Positions 7,391 to 16,814 of a DNA stretch of 21,045 nt are shown one piece after another. Every line of letters begins with the position of its first letter. Within the stretch, counting starts at the first letter, position 1. This stretch comes from an uncultured Lachnospiraceae bacterium (GTDB taxonomy: Bacteria; Bacillota; Clostridia; Lachnospirales; Lachnospiraceae), in the NCBI GenBank assembly GCA_947177515.1, contig CAMWUU010000012.1, positions 1 through 21,045 on the forward strand. Reading direction: 5' to 3'. A program made the translations under genes and the position numbers. The notes under the pieces were generated by a model. It had not been told where the DNA came from, did no database searches, and worked only from the letters and a program-made list of their open reading frames with translations.

Positions 7391-7507
7391 ATCATAAAAA
7401 TCTGCCAAAGGAAGTTGGAAAAGCTGCCTTCCCCTAATGTTTTCTCAAGGTTGTCCGCACCCCCATGTGTAAAGTTATCAGTGATTCCAACCTGACTCAC
7501 CATTCAA

Positions 7508-7542
7508 AAACGGCAACTTTAATTTTCTCAAAGTTGCCGTTT
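7508..7542 (-). terminator. Strong intrinsic terminator, best oriented for the minus strand
   Basis: A perfect 13-bp stem (7508-7520 with 7530-7542, containing CGGCAACTTT) surrounds a 9-base loop. On the minus strand the stem is followed by TTT from the A-run at 7506-7510 (part of which is in the stem). It lies 34 bases after the stop of the minus-strand permease fragment and can end transcription of the whole leftward cluster. It may also stop rightward transcripts from the exporter side. Confidence 0.7.
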
Positions 7543-7575
7543 CATAAATGCATGAAAAGTTTTCTTTTATTCATT

Positions 7576-8180
7576 TTATTTCTGCCGTTTAGAGATTAAC
7601 AGATAAATCAGAAACCAAACAATGCAGTGTACCATAAGAATAACTATGTCTTTACCCGCAGTTGCCATACCGTCATTCGCCGGATCCATAATCCCTTCAA
7701 AAGTGGCGCTTGACGGAATCAAATAGCAGATAAATGAAACAACCTTGTTTCCTGCTACCACCAGATACTTCAACAGGGGAATTGCCATAAATACGATCAT
7801 TACAATTTTTATGTAAACCACACCTACCATCACCCCATCTGAAATATAGCCGATAAACAAACCTATCAGCGCAGATACAAAAGCTGACAATACAATCAGC
7901 ACCAGCATGACCGCGGCGGCGGCAGGAGGAAGCTGGAAACAGAAAGCTGTCGCAATAACAGCGGACAGACATCCAAAGATGAAACCTATAAAAATTTTCT
8001 GGATAACATATTGCCTGGATGTCATAGGCAATATCTCGTTAATCAGTGCGACTCCTTCTTCCTTCTCCGAAATAATATTCATTGCGTTAAAGGTACAGCC
8101 CATGAACATCGCAACAATCAGCGTCATTCCAATAAAAATATATTGAAAACCTTCCAACACATCTGGCCGTTCTAAAACCT
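7576..8180 (-). pseudogene. ABC-2 type permease, N-terminally truncated
   Basis: The first ATG gives 194 residues with six hydrophobic segments. The cytoplasmic-loop motif IISEKEEGVALINEILPM and the C-terminal YLISxR-like tail are characteristic of ABC-2 family permeases of about 230-400 residues. The frame stays open upstream to a TGA near 8232, and the residues TQVLERPDVLEG before the ATG look like authentic protein, so the start region has been lost. There is no ribosome binding site before the ATG and no partner ATPase next to it. It ends about 60-80 bases from the stop of the DUF4132 gene, so the deletion boundary coincides with the left edge of the DUF4132 cluster. Confidence 0.65.
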
Positions 8181-8240
8181 GAGTAACACTTACTCTATTT
8201 TTGGTATTACAGCTAAGGAATGGTTTTCACATATAACCGC

Positions 8241-11200
8241 TCACAGACCCGTTTGTGATACTGCCTTTGTTAATTGCCATACGATCTCACTGAAATACCG
8301 TGCTGGGATATTCTTTAGGGAACACGCTTCCTGCCCATTTGTATCACAACATGGAAAACCGCCCCGCTTCTGCTCCCCCACCTTGTAAAACTGTGCACTG
8401 TAAATTGTAACCTCCTCATTTTCGCCACCCACATAGCTTCCGGAAAAATGTAGTTCCACACAAAAACCAATTTCCTTATCTTCCCGATAATAAGTAAAAA
8501 AACATCCCGCGTCTTTCACCATGCCCCGGTACCAGCCTAGCGCAGAAAGCCTGCTTTTCAGCGTCAGGTCATTCACTTTTATATCCGCAAAGCGTTTTAG
8601 CTTCTGCGAATCCGCCTCCTTTTCTGTCACCATGTAAACCGTGCGGCCAAGCTGTTCAAACGGCTGTACAATCTCATAATCCTCAAGCTGCTGCTGCCAT
8701 ATCCCTTTTTCTTCTGCTGACAGCTCCACTGGATGCACTAATCTAATTTTCCCATCCATACCACCTGCCGTTTTCCCACTGACAGGGAAATTAAATTCCG
8801 CCCCGTCCGCTGTATTAAACGAACCATCCTCCATATAGCGGAAGCTCTGTAGCAGTTTCCCATCTTTATAAATTCCCCAGATTAAACTGGTTGCAAACAG
8901 GTGCATCACTGGGTTTTTCACGAAAAGCTGTTTCCATGCGGCAACACTCCATTCCCGCGCCGTGGAAAGCGACATTTCCAGGCGTTGCTTCTGGCTGTTT
9001 ACAACCGCCAACAACTTTTTTTTCATCTGTGAAAACTCGCTGTAAGCTGCTGCCGCCTTCGCTTCATCATCCCTCTTTCCTGGCTTAGGAAGCGTTTTTC
9101 GCCTTTTGCCGCGTGTGAAACTGCCTACGCAATCCCCCATGCTGCTGTTTTCTCCCCCTTTCGATGCTTCGTTTGCTTCAAATACCTCAATCTCAAGTGC
9201 TGGTGTTATCGTCACAATAAATTTCCGTTCCCCATAATCAAATACCCGCTCTGTTTTTTCATCAAACCCAAAATCTGGAACAATCCGGTCGGCTAATTCC
9301 TCACTTGTGATACCACGCTGTTTTGCAGCAAACGCAAGCGCCTCACCCGCCGCTGCCCTTACCTGCCGGAACTTGAATTTACGTGCAATCCCATCCACGA
9401 TACGAAGAGCCTGCAAAAGTGGGCTTAGGCTCAATGCCCGCACCGCCTCACATGCAATTGCGCCCCGTGCCTTAGTCGGCCATTCCTGAATCTGGCGGTA
9501 AATCTTTTCAATCATTTCACTATCGCCATGGATGGCCGCTGCATAGAGCACCCAGCGCTTTTTCGCCTCCGCGCCCGCCCCCATCCATTTATCAAACAAC
9601 TCATTCACATACAAAGCAAATTCTTCCGAATCAAGCGTTTCTGCCAGATACGCCGCATTTTTGTTTATCCCACACTCGTCCATGGATGAATAACTCAAAA
9701 AGATGGCCTGCAAATATTCCTCATCCGCCACACTCCCCTGCTTTATCCATTTTCCCAGATCCTCCATTTTTGCCGTACCTGCCCCATTTCCCGCAAAATG
9801 CACCTCTGAAAAGGGCGTACTGTACGCCCACGCAAGCCCCCGCTTTTTTCCTCCCCTATGTATCTCCTTCACCAGATCCGCACGGCTTATGGGCAGGGTC
9901 TTACAAAGTGCTTTTGTTTTAGCAGCATTCGTTGCCCCCGCTTCCATCCCATGCGCTCCATTCCCGTCACTCCCCGTTTCACCAGTTCCCAACGCATTTT
10001 CCAGAAGTTCTTTGACCTTTGCACTCTTTTCCTTTTCCAACGCCCGCACAAACTCCTTATGGTAATCCGCGCCCGCTTCCTGCCAAAAACTAAGTACCTT
10101 TACCGCAAACTCCCTCTCCGTAGCTCTCTTTGACATAAGAAGGCTCTTTACCTCCTCCTCAAAACCTTTCTGCCCGCACAAAATCTCAAACAACCTCTGC
10201 CCTACCGCCTTGGAGGAATCTTGCAGGTAAGCCAAAATTTCCTTCTTATTTTCCTCTGCGTCCTGGGACAATACTTCAAGGGCAAACAGCCGTTTAAGAA
10301 GCGAATCCGCCCTTGCAAATAAGAGAAGCAGATATTCCCTGCGCTCTTTTAAATACCCCGCAAAAATCTTTGCCGTCAGCAGAAAAAATTCTTCCCGTAA
10401 ATTCCCCCTCAAAGATTCATATGTCCGGAGCGCCCCGGCAAGCTGCCACTTCAGCCCGACTCCCTCTGTTTCAAGATTCGCCCAGGTTTTCTCTACTTTT
10501 CCTGGTATTATGTATTCCTTACTATTCTTACATCCAATAAAACCAGCCTTGATAAAATTATGCCCGTTATTCAGCAGGGCATACGCCTCACAACGCCGCA
10601 AAAACTCCTCATCCTTATAACACTTCATATAATCATTAAGATGCCATCTCTCAAGTGGGCCAAGTGGCGAATATGGCAGGTCTTCAAGCTTTTTTCTGTG
10701 GTAAATTGTATCCACCTTACTTTCCCCGCGCAGATAAGCTATTGCACGGTCAGAATTTGGAACTTTTTTCACCATCATGGCAATTAATTTTTCCCGATCT
10801 GGATTATCCCCATACTGCGCGCAAGATTTCTTTTCATTTACCACCCTCTTATACAGCGCCTCATCCTCCTCCCTGATTACAGCCAACATATTGTTGCTTT
10901 CCTGGATATCAAGCTGTTCCATCAGGCTCAGATAACAATCCTTGTGGGCTTTTAATTGTTTTCCCAGAATGGTCTTAAAATTCCACTTTGCTGCCCAGCA
11001 CAGATAAGTTTCTGTATCAATCCCAAACTCCTCATCATAATTTCCGCCCTTTTTTGCAATATCATTTGAAGTTCCCTGACTCATCTCATAGAGAGTCTTT
11101 AGCGTTCCCTGACAATCGATGGCAAGGCAGAGCTTCACAATATTTTTCAGCTTGTCCGAAAGCATGTAGTTCCAGTAAGATAACCCGACAACTATCTTGT

Positions 11201-11993
11201 ACGGTGTCCAATTGGCATTCGGCTTCGCACCAATCAGAGGTGCAAGCTTTTTTGGTATTTTTCCCTCCCCCAGTTCCCCGGAAAGCTCTGATAATGCCTC
11301 TTTCGTTATCGGCTGACCCACACAGCCAAAATACAGCCTGGCAAGCCCTGTAACAGCAAGGCTTTCGTGCTCTGCAAGCAACGGGATATCCTCTTCTTCC
11401 ACTTCAGTCACTGGAAGCGGCGAGCCATCCTTATCCCTTCTACCCAATAAGTAAGGTTTCCGGTTCTGGTATTCTATACGCAAATACAGGGCAAGCAGGA
11501 TCAGCCTGCCATTACCTGGGTCATGCTTTGCAAAGCCAATCGCCTGTCTAAGCACTTTTGTACTACTCTTTACAATATCAAAGATTGGCTGTATTGAATA
11601 AACATTATGATCGGTTTCCTGGCCAACCTTGGCACCATACACCGCAGCAACCTTTGCCAGATCCATCCCCTGCGTTTTCGCAACAAGTTCCAGATGATCC
11701 TTTGAAAACATTGGATGGCAGGTGGACTCCCCTCTTACAAACAACACCAAAAACAAACGGGCAAGTTCGTCCATGCGCTTTTTTTGAACCAAATTCTTGC
11801 GAAACTTTTCCACCACATCGCAAGGAACTACTGACAGATCCCTAAACGCTATCTGTGAAAGTATTTCCTCACCTGCCTCCCTGTTAAAAAATGCGGCCGC
11901 TGCAAATTTTTCTTCTACGGACAACTCCAACAAATCAAGTACTTCCTCTAATTTTTCATTGACTCCTGCCCGCCTTATCATAAATTTTCTCAT
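8241..11993 (-). CDS. DUF4132 domain protein (copy 1, last gene of the cluster), 1250 aa
   Basis: A very large cytoplasmic protein of the DUF4132 (YehI/MolR-like) family; the E. coli member is about the same size. The start at 11993 has GGAGG (12001-12005) seven bases upstream; the longer frame from 12044 has none. The N-terminal 500 or so residues are mostly helical. A HEAT-like helical stretch follows near residues 560-680 (RLFALEVLSQ, REFAVKVLSFWQ), then a Gly/Ala/Asn-rich linker. The DUF4132 core begins near residue 850: ARKFKFRQVRAAAGEALAF, DYGERKFIVTITP, FVKNPVMHLFATSLIWG, FRYMEDGSFNT, LVHPVEL, QQQLEDYEIVQPFEQLGR, and a closing strand-rich part. It follows the GNAT gene by 54 bases. The function is unknown; the old name molybdate regulator MolR should not be trusted. 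The family is clear. Confidence 0.88.
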   Translation of the reverse strand: MRKFMIRRAGVNEKLEEVLDLLELSVEEKFAAAAFFNREAGEEILSQIAFRDLSVVPCDVVEKFRKNLVQKKRMDELARLFLVLFVRGESTCHPMFSKDHLELVAKTQGMDLAKVAAVYGAKVGQETDHNVYSIQPIFDIVKSSTKVLRQAIGFAKHDPGNGRLILLALYLRIEYQNRKPYLLGRRDKDGSPLPVTEVEEEDIPLLAEHESLAVTGLARLYFGCVGQPITKEALSELSGELGEGKIPKKLAPLIGAKPNANWTPYKIVVGLSYWNYMLSDKLKNIVKLCLAIDCQGTLKTLYEMSQGTSNDIAKKGGNYDEEFGIDTETYLCWAAKWNFKTILGKQLKAHKDCYLSLMEQLDIQESNNMLAVIREEDEALYKRVVNEKKSCAQYGDNPDREKLIAMMVKKVPNSDRAIAYLRGESKVDTIYHRKKLEDLPYSPLGPLERWHLNDYMKCYKDEEFLRRCEAYALLNNGHNFIKAGFIGCKNSKEYIIPGKVEKTWANLETEGVGLKWQLAGALRTYESLRGNLREEFFLLTAKIFAGYLKERREYLLLLFARADSLLKRLFALEVLSQDAEENKKEILAYLQDSSKAVGQRLFEILCGQKGFEEEVKSLLMSKRATEREFAVKVLSFWQEAGADYHKEFVRALEKEKSAKVKELLENALGTGETGSDGNGAHGMEAGATNAAKTKALCKTLPISRADLVKEIHRGGKKRGLAWAYSTPFSEVHFAGNGAGTAKMEDLGKWIKQGSVADEEYLQAIFLSYSSMDECGINKNAAYLAETLDSEEFALYVNELFDKWMGAGAEAKKRWVLYAAAIHGDSEMIEKIYRQIQEWPTKARGAIACEAVRALSLSPLLQALRIVDGIARKFKFRQVRAAAGEALAFAAKQRGITSEELADRIVPDFGFDEKTERVFDYGERKFIVTITPALEIEVFEANEASKGGENSSMGDCVGSFTRGKRRKTLPKPGKRDDEAKAAAAYSEFSQMKKKLLAVVNSQKQRLEMSLSTAREWSVAAWKQLFVKNPVMHLFATSLIWGIYKDGKLLQSFRYMEDGSFNTADGAEFNFPVSGKTAGGMDGKIRLVHPVELSAEEKGIWQQQLEDYEIVQPFEQLGRTVYMVTEKEADSQKLKRFADIKVNDLTLKSRLSALGWYRGMVKDAGCFFTYYREDKEIGFCVELHFSGSYVGGENEEVTIYSAQFYKVGEQKRGGFPCCDTNGQEACSLKNIPARYFSEIVWQLTKAVSQTGL

Positions 11994-12047
11994 CCCCTTT
12001 CCTCCGATTCCCTTTTTCAGGCAATCAGGATTAAACCTTGCCAAAAT

Positions 12048-12881
12048 CTACGGGCAAAGCGGATTCACATCTTCACGCCATTGGCAATAAAAATTAATCA
12101 GCTTACCCATATCCTCATACCCCGCGTTTTTATATGCCTGATTGGACGGCGCATAATGATAATCCGTATACAGCAGCGGAACCCGCCCATCAGAGAGCAA
12201 GCGGTTTGTAATATGCCAGATCAGGTTAGCAGCATATGCCTTCCGCCTATTTTGTGGAGGAGTATAAACTCCTGTCACCCTTGCCTGTTCCCCGGTAATC
12301 CTCCAGTTCGCCATACAAACGATTTCACCCTCCGGATTGCGCAGTACAAAAAAAGAACCCTCTTCCAGAAGCAAATCCACATCCGCCTGTGCTTGTTCTA
12401 GGGGAACCGGCTGCACCCCTTCCATTTCCATAAGGGCTTGAAACCGGTACTTCGCGAGCACTTCCCGCTCCTCCTTACGCGCTGAATCAAACCATCCGTC
12501 ACAGTCCCGCGGTTTCTTCGTTTCCCGGCAAATCAAAAATCCCATTTCAAAATAATCATGAAGGCTGAATTTGTCCGACCCACATTCTGCCAAAAGATCA
12601 TAAATCTCTTTTTTACAGGTATATTTCACCCTCTGTCCCTCAATCAAATATCGAAGGATTCCTTCCTTCAGTTCCCCAATCTTTCGCCTGTCAATACCAT
12701 CCTTTGTCCATATCCAAACTGGGCACTGCTTCTTTCCCCTGCAAAAAATATAGCTTTCCTCATCGCTGTACAGCTCAAGATCTTGGCTTGATAAATTCTG
12801 GAGGATTAATGAGAACATATATTGATCCTTCAAAAATTTATCTGATTTAAAAATACTATGATCTTTTGAAATTTCCCTCAT
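12048..12881 (-). CDS. GNAT family N-acetyltransferase, 277 aa
   Basis: The ATG at 12881 has GGGAGG (12889-12894) seven bases upstream; the GTG just before it is less well placed. The C-terminal half is a GNAT fold: FVLRNPEGEIVCMANWRI (central strands), then ARVTGVYTPPQNRRKAYAAN, the acetyl-CoA-binding motif A (about residues 200-220), then LLYTDYHYAPSNQAYKNAGY, motif B. The N-terminal 140 residues are not GNAT-like and may be the target-binding part. The gene lies between two DUF4132 genes on the same strand, so it likely acts with them, for example by acetylating a cluster protein or a cellular target. The substrate is unknown. GNAT identity is firm. Confidence 0.85.
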   Translation of the reverse strand: MREISKDHSIFKSDKFLKDQYMFSLILQNLSSQDLELYSDEESYIFCRGKKQCPVWIWTKDGIDRRKIGELKEGILRYLIEGQRVKYTCKKEIYDLLAECGSDKFSLHDYFEMGFLICRETKKPRDCDGWFDSARKEEREVLAKYRFQALMEMEGVQPVPLEQAQADVDLLLEEGSFFVLRNPEGEIVCMANWRITGEQARVTGVYTPPQNRRKAYAANLIWHITNRLLSDGRVPLLYTDYHYAPSNQAYKNAGYEDMGKLINFYCQWREDVNPLCP

Positions 12882-12904
12882 CACAACACCTCCCTAAATA
12901 TTGC

Positions 12905-13093
12905 TTACATAATTGGAAGGGTATGCGCATCCAATCTTTGCGTACCAGGATGTATCATTTTCCGCCCTTCCCTTAAATTCCTAGTTTCATTCTGCCTTAG
13001 ATTGATAAATCCATAACCATTTTTAAAGTAACGCCTTAATTGTGGGTAACACCTCAAAAAACCCTGCGGAAAACAATTTCCTGATACTACCAT
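12905..13093 (-). pseudogene. Possible 62-codon fragment between the GNAT and DUF4132 genes
   Basis: The 242-base gap between the copy 2 DUF4132 stop and the GNAT start holds one minus-strand frame that begins at 13093 and ends at 12905. It has Arg/Asn-rich text (YFKNGYGFINLRQNETRNLR, then HPGTQRLDAHTLPIM) and no ribosome binding site. The GY/FINL pattern followed by a polar tail could be the end of a second acetyltransferase, but the match is too short to claim. It may be a chance frame. Confidence 0.2.
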
Positions 13094-13123
13094 TTGCTTA
13101 ACCCATTTTATTTTTATCTTAGT

Positions 13124-16100
13124 TTATGTAGTCTGCACTGTTGCCTTTTCCACCTGCAGCACAATCTCGCTAAAATATTTTAACGGAACGTCCTTTAACA
13201 AACATTCTTTCTTATTATCATTCTCATACAGCAAGCAGCCCGGTTTGGTTTCATCGAGCCGGTAAAACCGCACACCATAAATTGTAACATTATCATTTGT
13301 ATAGCCGACAAAACAACCGGAAAAATTCAACTCAGCACCAAAGCCGACTTCTTTATTCTCGTTATAATACTCCTTAACACATCCCCCGTCAATCACCATC
13401 CCATGATACCAGCCCTCTCCCGTAAGCCTGCTGCCCAGCGAGATATCATTCACGACACGCCCCGAAAAACGTAAGAATTCGCGCTGTTCCAATTCGGTAT
13501 CCTCAGGTATATAAAACGGGCGCTCCAACTGTAAGAACGGCTGGGTAATCTCATAATCTGCAAGCTGCTGCTTCCAGACCTCCCTATCCTCCTCAGACAG
13601 CTCAATCGGATGCACCAGTCCAATTTTTCCGGTACTTTTTCCTTCCGGTGCCACCGCCTCTTTACCATCCCCGACACTTCCATCCCCAGACAACTCAGTT
13701 ATTGCACCATCCTTGTCACAGTCCTTTGCAAGCAGCATATATTCCTCCTCATCCTGCGTATTAAACGAACCATCCTCCATATAGCGGAAACTCTGTACCA
13801 GCTTCCCGTTCTCGTAAACGCCCCAGATCAGACCAGTCGCAAACTGGTGCATAACCGGATTTTTCACAAAAAGCCGTTCCCAGGCATCCACATTCCACAG
13901 CCGCGCTGTGGAGAGCGCCAGCTCCAATCGCAGTTTCTGGCTTGCAACAACCTCTTTCATTTGCTTTTTCATCTGTTTAAATTCCTCGTAAGCTGCCGGC
14001 GCGCATTTCCCATCATCCTTTTTGCCCGGCACAGGAAGAGTTTTCAGTTTCTTTCCAAGAATATGTTTTTTTACAGGTTCTTTACTTTCCAGTTCTTCAA
14101 ATACTTCAATTTCCAACGCTGGAGTGATCATCACACGGAATTTGCGTTCCCCGTAGTCAAAGGTACGTCCCATCCCCTCATCAAACCCGAGATCCGGCAC
14201 GGTGCGGTCAATCAGCTCCTCCCTGCTGATGCCAAGCTGCTTTGCCGCAAAATCAAGTGCGTTCCCCGCCGCCGTCCTCACCTGTCGGTATTTGAATTTC
14301 CGCGCAAGTCCGTCCACGGTAAGCAGTGCCTGCGGCAATGGATTTAAACTTAATGCCTGCACCGCTTCACACGCAATCATACCACGCGACTGCTTTGGCC
14401 ACTCCTTAATCTGGCGCTTCAATCTCTCAATAATCTCATTTCCGCCATGAATAGCAGCCGCATACAATACCCATCGCTTTTTTGCCTCCGCACCCGCCTC
14501 AAGCCATTTATCAAACAATTCATTCACGTAAACCGCGAACTCGTCTTCCCGCAATGCCTTTGCCAAAAATTGTGCATTAGCATTGTAGCCGCTGTCTGTC
14601 ATAGCAGAATAACACAGAAGAATCGCCTGCAAATACTCTTCCCCCGCTTCCTTACCCGCAACAGTATGTACCACGGAAAATGGTGTCGCGTAAGCCCAGG
14701 AAAGACTGCGCTTCCTGCCACCTTTATGTATTTCCTTCACCAGATCCTTTTGCGTAAGCGACCTTCCTGCCGAAGTGCCGCCGTCCTTTACACTTAGCAC
14801 ATCCGAAAGAAGTTCTTTTAACTTCGCACTTTTTTCCTTCTTCAATGCCTTTTCAAGCACTTCCTGACAGTCCATTCCGGATTCCTGCCATGCTGCCAAA
14901 ACGCGGATGGCAAGTTCCCGTACCGCAGATTTCTTTGAGGCGAGCATCCCTTCCATTTCCTCTTTCCAGTCCGTCCTTTTGCTAAGCATTTCAAGCAGGA
15001 ATTGTTTGACCTTCTTTGAGCCATCCTCCACATAAAGAAGCAGCTCCTCTTTATTTTCCTCTAGATTCTGTGCAAGTATCTCAAGACCTAGCAAACGTCC
15101 TGCCGCATCACCTCCCGCAAACGCCGCAAGGGTTTCCTTCCGCCGCTCTTTTAAATACTGTCCAAAAATCTGAATTATTGTAGAGTGGAATATTTGTGCA
15201 TCAGAACTATAAAAGCTTTCTTCCATTAAATCGATCCCCGAAAGCTGATGCGCGATATCAAGCCCCTCACAATCAAAATTCTGGAACAGATCCACCACTT
15301 TCGCCGCATTGACCTTCGATATAAAAGATTCCTGATCGTTACTCAAATCAAAACGTAAAAACCAAAAACCGTGCCTAAGCCACATATAGGTCTGGATACG
15401 GCGGTAAAATGATCCATCCAGGATTCTTTTATCCGTATCATTCAATATCCCCCGCTCCATTCCGCCGTTGTAATAATAGATTTTTCCAAGTTTTTTCACA
15501 AATGGGTACAGCGTATCCACAGAAGTGTTTCCGCGCAGATATGCTCGGATTAGATCAGCATCCGGGTTATTTCTGACTAGTTTGTTCAGCAGCTTATCAA
15601 TTAATTTGTTTTGACCATAATATTTTTTTACCTCCGAAAGTTCCTTATAGAGTGCAGGTTTTTTCTTTTTGACCACGGCAAGCATCCGGTTTGAAGCCTC
15701 AATCTCTGCCCCATCCATCACTTCAATATATGTTTCCTGATGATCATTTAACTGTTTTTCCAAAATCAGTGTATGCCCCCTTTTCGCTGACCAGTGGATA
15801 TAAGCTTTTGTAGGCAGACCAAATTCCTGATCATAATCTCCACCCCTTGTATAAAGATCCATTGGTGAAGCAAGCCCTATCAGATTAATTGCATCCAGTG
15901 CATCCTCCATTCCCGCCATCAAACAGATTTTCACAACATCTTTCAATCTCCCGGAAAGCGGATAATTCAAATATGCAAGACTTGCCACCAACTTTAACCT
16001 CTGCATGGCAATCCCGTGCTTTAAGCCCGCCAGCTTCAAAATATGTTCTGTCACTGCGCCTTTCCTTACCGCATCCTTGATTTCCGAAACAGATAAATGG

Positions 16101-16729
16101 AAAGGCGGATATATCCTCTCAAGACTCTCAATCGCAATTTCCTCATACTGCGCCAGCAAAGAAAAATCCTCCTCTTTCACCCGCTTTTCCTGCTTATCCC
16201 CGCACTTGTATTTTCGCATAAAATAAACCGCGTATAAAATAAGCCTACCATTTTCCGACATGTTTTGCCCAAATTGTATGGCCTGTCTTAATATTTCTGC
16301 CTTCCCGCACGCAATATCAACCAGCCGGTCACGCGAATAGGAATCAAGCGGATACAAATCTGCCCCTAGGATCGCCGCATAAGTCGCCGCTTTTTTTGCT
16401 GCATCCACTTCCACATCGGCTGCCCCTTTCTCCGGGTCAATCACTCCCATTGGGATCATGCGGTAGCAAGTGGCATCCCCCTTAGCGAGCAGTACGGAAA
16501 ATAATCTGGCTGCAATACCGCGCTCCCCTTCCTTTACCAGTTCCCGGAACAAGCGGATAGACGGATCCGCAGGGGTTTTAGCCAAATCTTTAAAAGTAAA
16601 GTTGTCCAAAACTTCATGACCAGCCCTCCCTGCCAAAAAATCCTCTGCGGACTGCAACTCGCCGTCAGCAAAAGGGAGCGTGGTTAAAAAGGAATATAAC
16701 TTTTCCTCCAACGTTGTTTTTGCTTCCAT
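13124..16729 (-). CDS. DUF4132 domain protein (copy 2), 1201 aa
   Basis: Paralogue of the other DUF4132 gene. The same order is seen: a helical N-terminal region, HEAT-like stretch near residues 540-640 (GLEILAQNLEENKEELLLY, RELAIRVLAAWQ), short linker, LVKEIHKGGRKRSLSWAYAT, NELFDKWLEAGAEAKKRWVL, then the DUF4132 core from about residue 810 (ARKFKYRQVRTAAG, DYGERKFRVMITP, FVKNPVMHQFATGLIWG, FRYMEDGSFNT, LVHPIEL, QQLADYEITQPFLQLERPFY). The last 650 residues are clearly close to copy 1, while the first 500 differ widely. An acidic insert sits near 13665-13740. AGGAG precedes the ATG at 16729 at a rather long distance. A gap of 85 AT-rich bases separates it from the TOPRIM gene, and a promoter candidate lies there. 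Confidence 0.88.
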   Translation of the reverse strand: MEAKTTLEEKLYSFLTTLPFADGELQSAEDFLAGRAGHEVLDNFTFKDLAKTPADPSIRLFRELVKEGERGIAARLFSVLLAKGDATCYRMIPMGVIDPEKGAADVEVDAAKKAATYAAILGADLYPLDSYSRDRLVDIACGKAEILRQAIQFGQNMSENGRLILYAVYFMRKYKCGDKQEKRVKEEDFSLLAQYEEIAIESLERIYPPFHLSVSEIKDAVRKGAVTEHILKLAGLKHGIAMQRLKLVASLAYLNYPLSGRLKDVVKICLMAGMEDALDAINLIGLASPMDLYTRGGDYDQEFGLPTKAYIHWSAKRGHTLILEKQLNDHQETYIEVMDGAEIEASNRMLAVVKKKKPALYKELSEVKKYYGQNKLIDKLLNKLVRNNPDADLIRAYLRGNTSVDTLYPFVKKLGKIYYYNGGMERGILNDTDKRILDGSFYRRIQTYMWLRHGFWFLRFDLSNDQESFISKVNAAKVVDLFQNFDCEGLDIAHQLSGIDLMEESFYSSDAQIFHSTIIQIFGQYLKERRKETLAAFAGGDAAGRLLGLEILAQNLEENKEELLLYVEDGSKKVKQFLLEMLSKRTDWKEEMEGMLASKKSAVRELAIRVLAAWQESGMDCQEVLEKALKKEKSAKLKELLSDVLSVKDGGTSAGRSLTQKDLVKEIHKGGRKRSLSWAYATPFSVVHTVAGKEAGEEYLQAILLCYSAMTDSGYNANAQFLAKALREDEFAVYVNELFDKWLEAGAEAKKRWVLYAAAIHGGNEIIERLKRQIKEWPKQSRGMIACEAVQALSLNPLPQALLTVDGLARKFKYRQVRTAAGNALDFAAKQLGISREELIDRTVPDLGFDEGMGRTFDYGERKFRVMITPALEIEVFEELESKEPVKKHILGKKLKTLPVPGKKDDGKCAPAAYEEFKQMKKQMKEVVASQKLRLELALSTARLWNVDAWERLFVKNPVMHQFATGLIWGVYENGKLVQSFRYMEDGSFNTQDEEEYMLLAKDCDKDGAITELSGDGSVGDGKEAVAPEGKSTGKIGLVHPIELSEEDREVWKQQLADYEITQPFLQLERPFYIPEDTELEQREFLRFSGRVVNDISLGSRLTGEGWYHGMVIDGGCVKEYYNENKEVGFGAELNFSGCFVGYTNDNVTIYGVRFYRLDETKPGCLLYENDNKKECLLKDVPLKYFSEIVLQVEKATVQTT

Positions 16730-16771
16730 AAATTGATCACTTCTCCTTTCTAATTATGTACTAATCTCATT

Positions 16772-16799
16772 AATATACTGATATAATCTTCTATACCAA
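16772..16799 (-). promoter_or_regulatory. Candidate promoter for DUF4132 copy 2
   Basis: On the minus strand TTGGTA (16794-16799) and TATATT (16772-16777) are separated by 16 bases, in a short AT-rich gap about 45 bases before the ATG at 16729. Both boxes are imperfect. If real, the DUF4132-GNAT-DUF4132 part can be expressed apart from the ATPase/TOPRIM pair. Confidence 0.3.
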
Positions 16800-16814
16800 C
16801 CTAATCATCCTCTG

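Noticed and set aside
11994..12044. Longer N-terminus for DUF4132 copy 1 beginning at 12044
   Set aside because: No ribosome binding site precedes that ATG, while GGAGG lies seven bases before the ATG at 11993 and would be buried inside the longer frame.
13610..14347. Plus-strand frame of 245 codons antisense to DUF4132 copy 2
   Set aside because: It mirrors a well-supported gene, lacks a ribosome binding site and has His/Cys/Phe-rich text typical of antisense shadows. The many plus-strand frames opposite copy 1 and the SWIM gene were rejected for the same reason.
8241..16729. Calling the DUF4132 genes molybdate metabolism regulators (MolR)
   Set aside because: The name comes from an old E. 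coli annotation; no molybdate-related gene or DNA-binding domain is present here.
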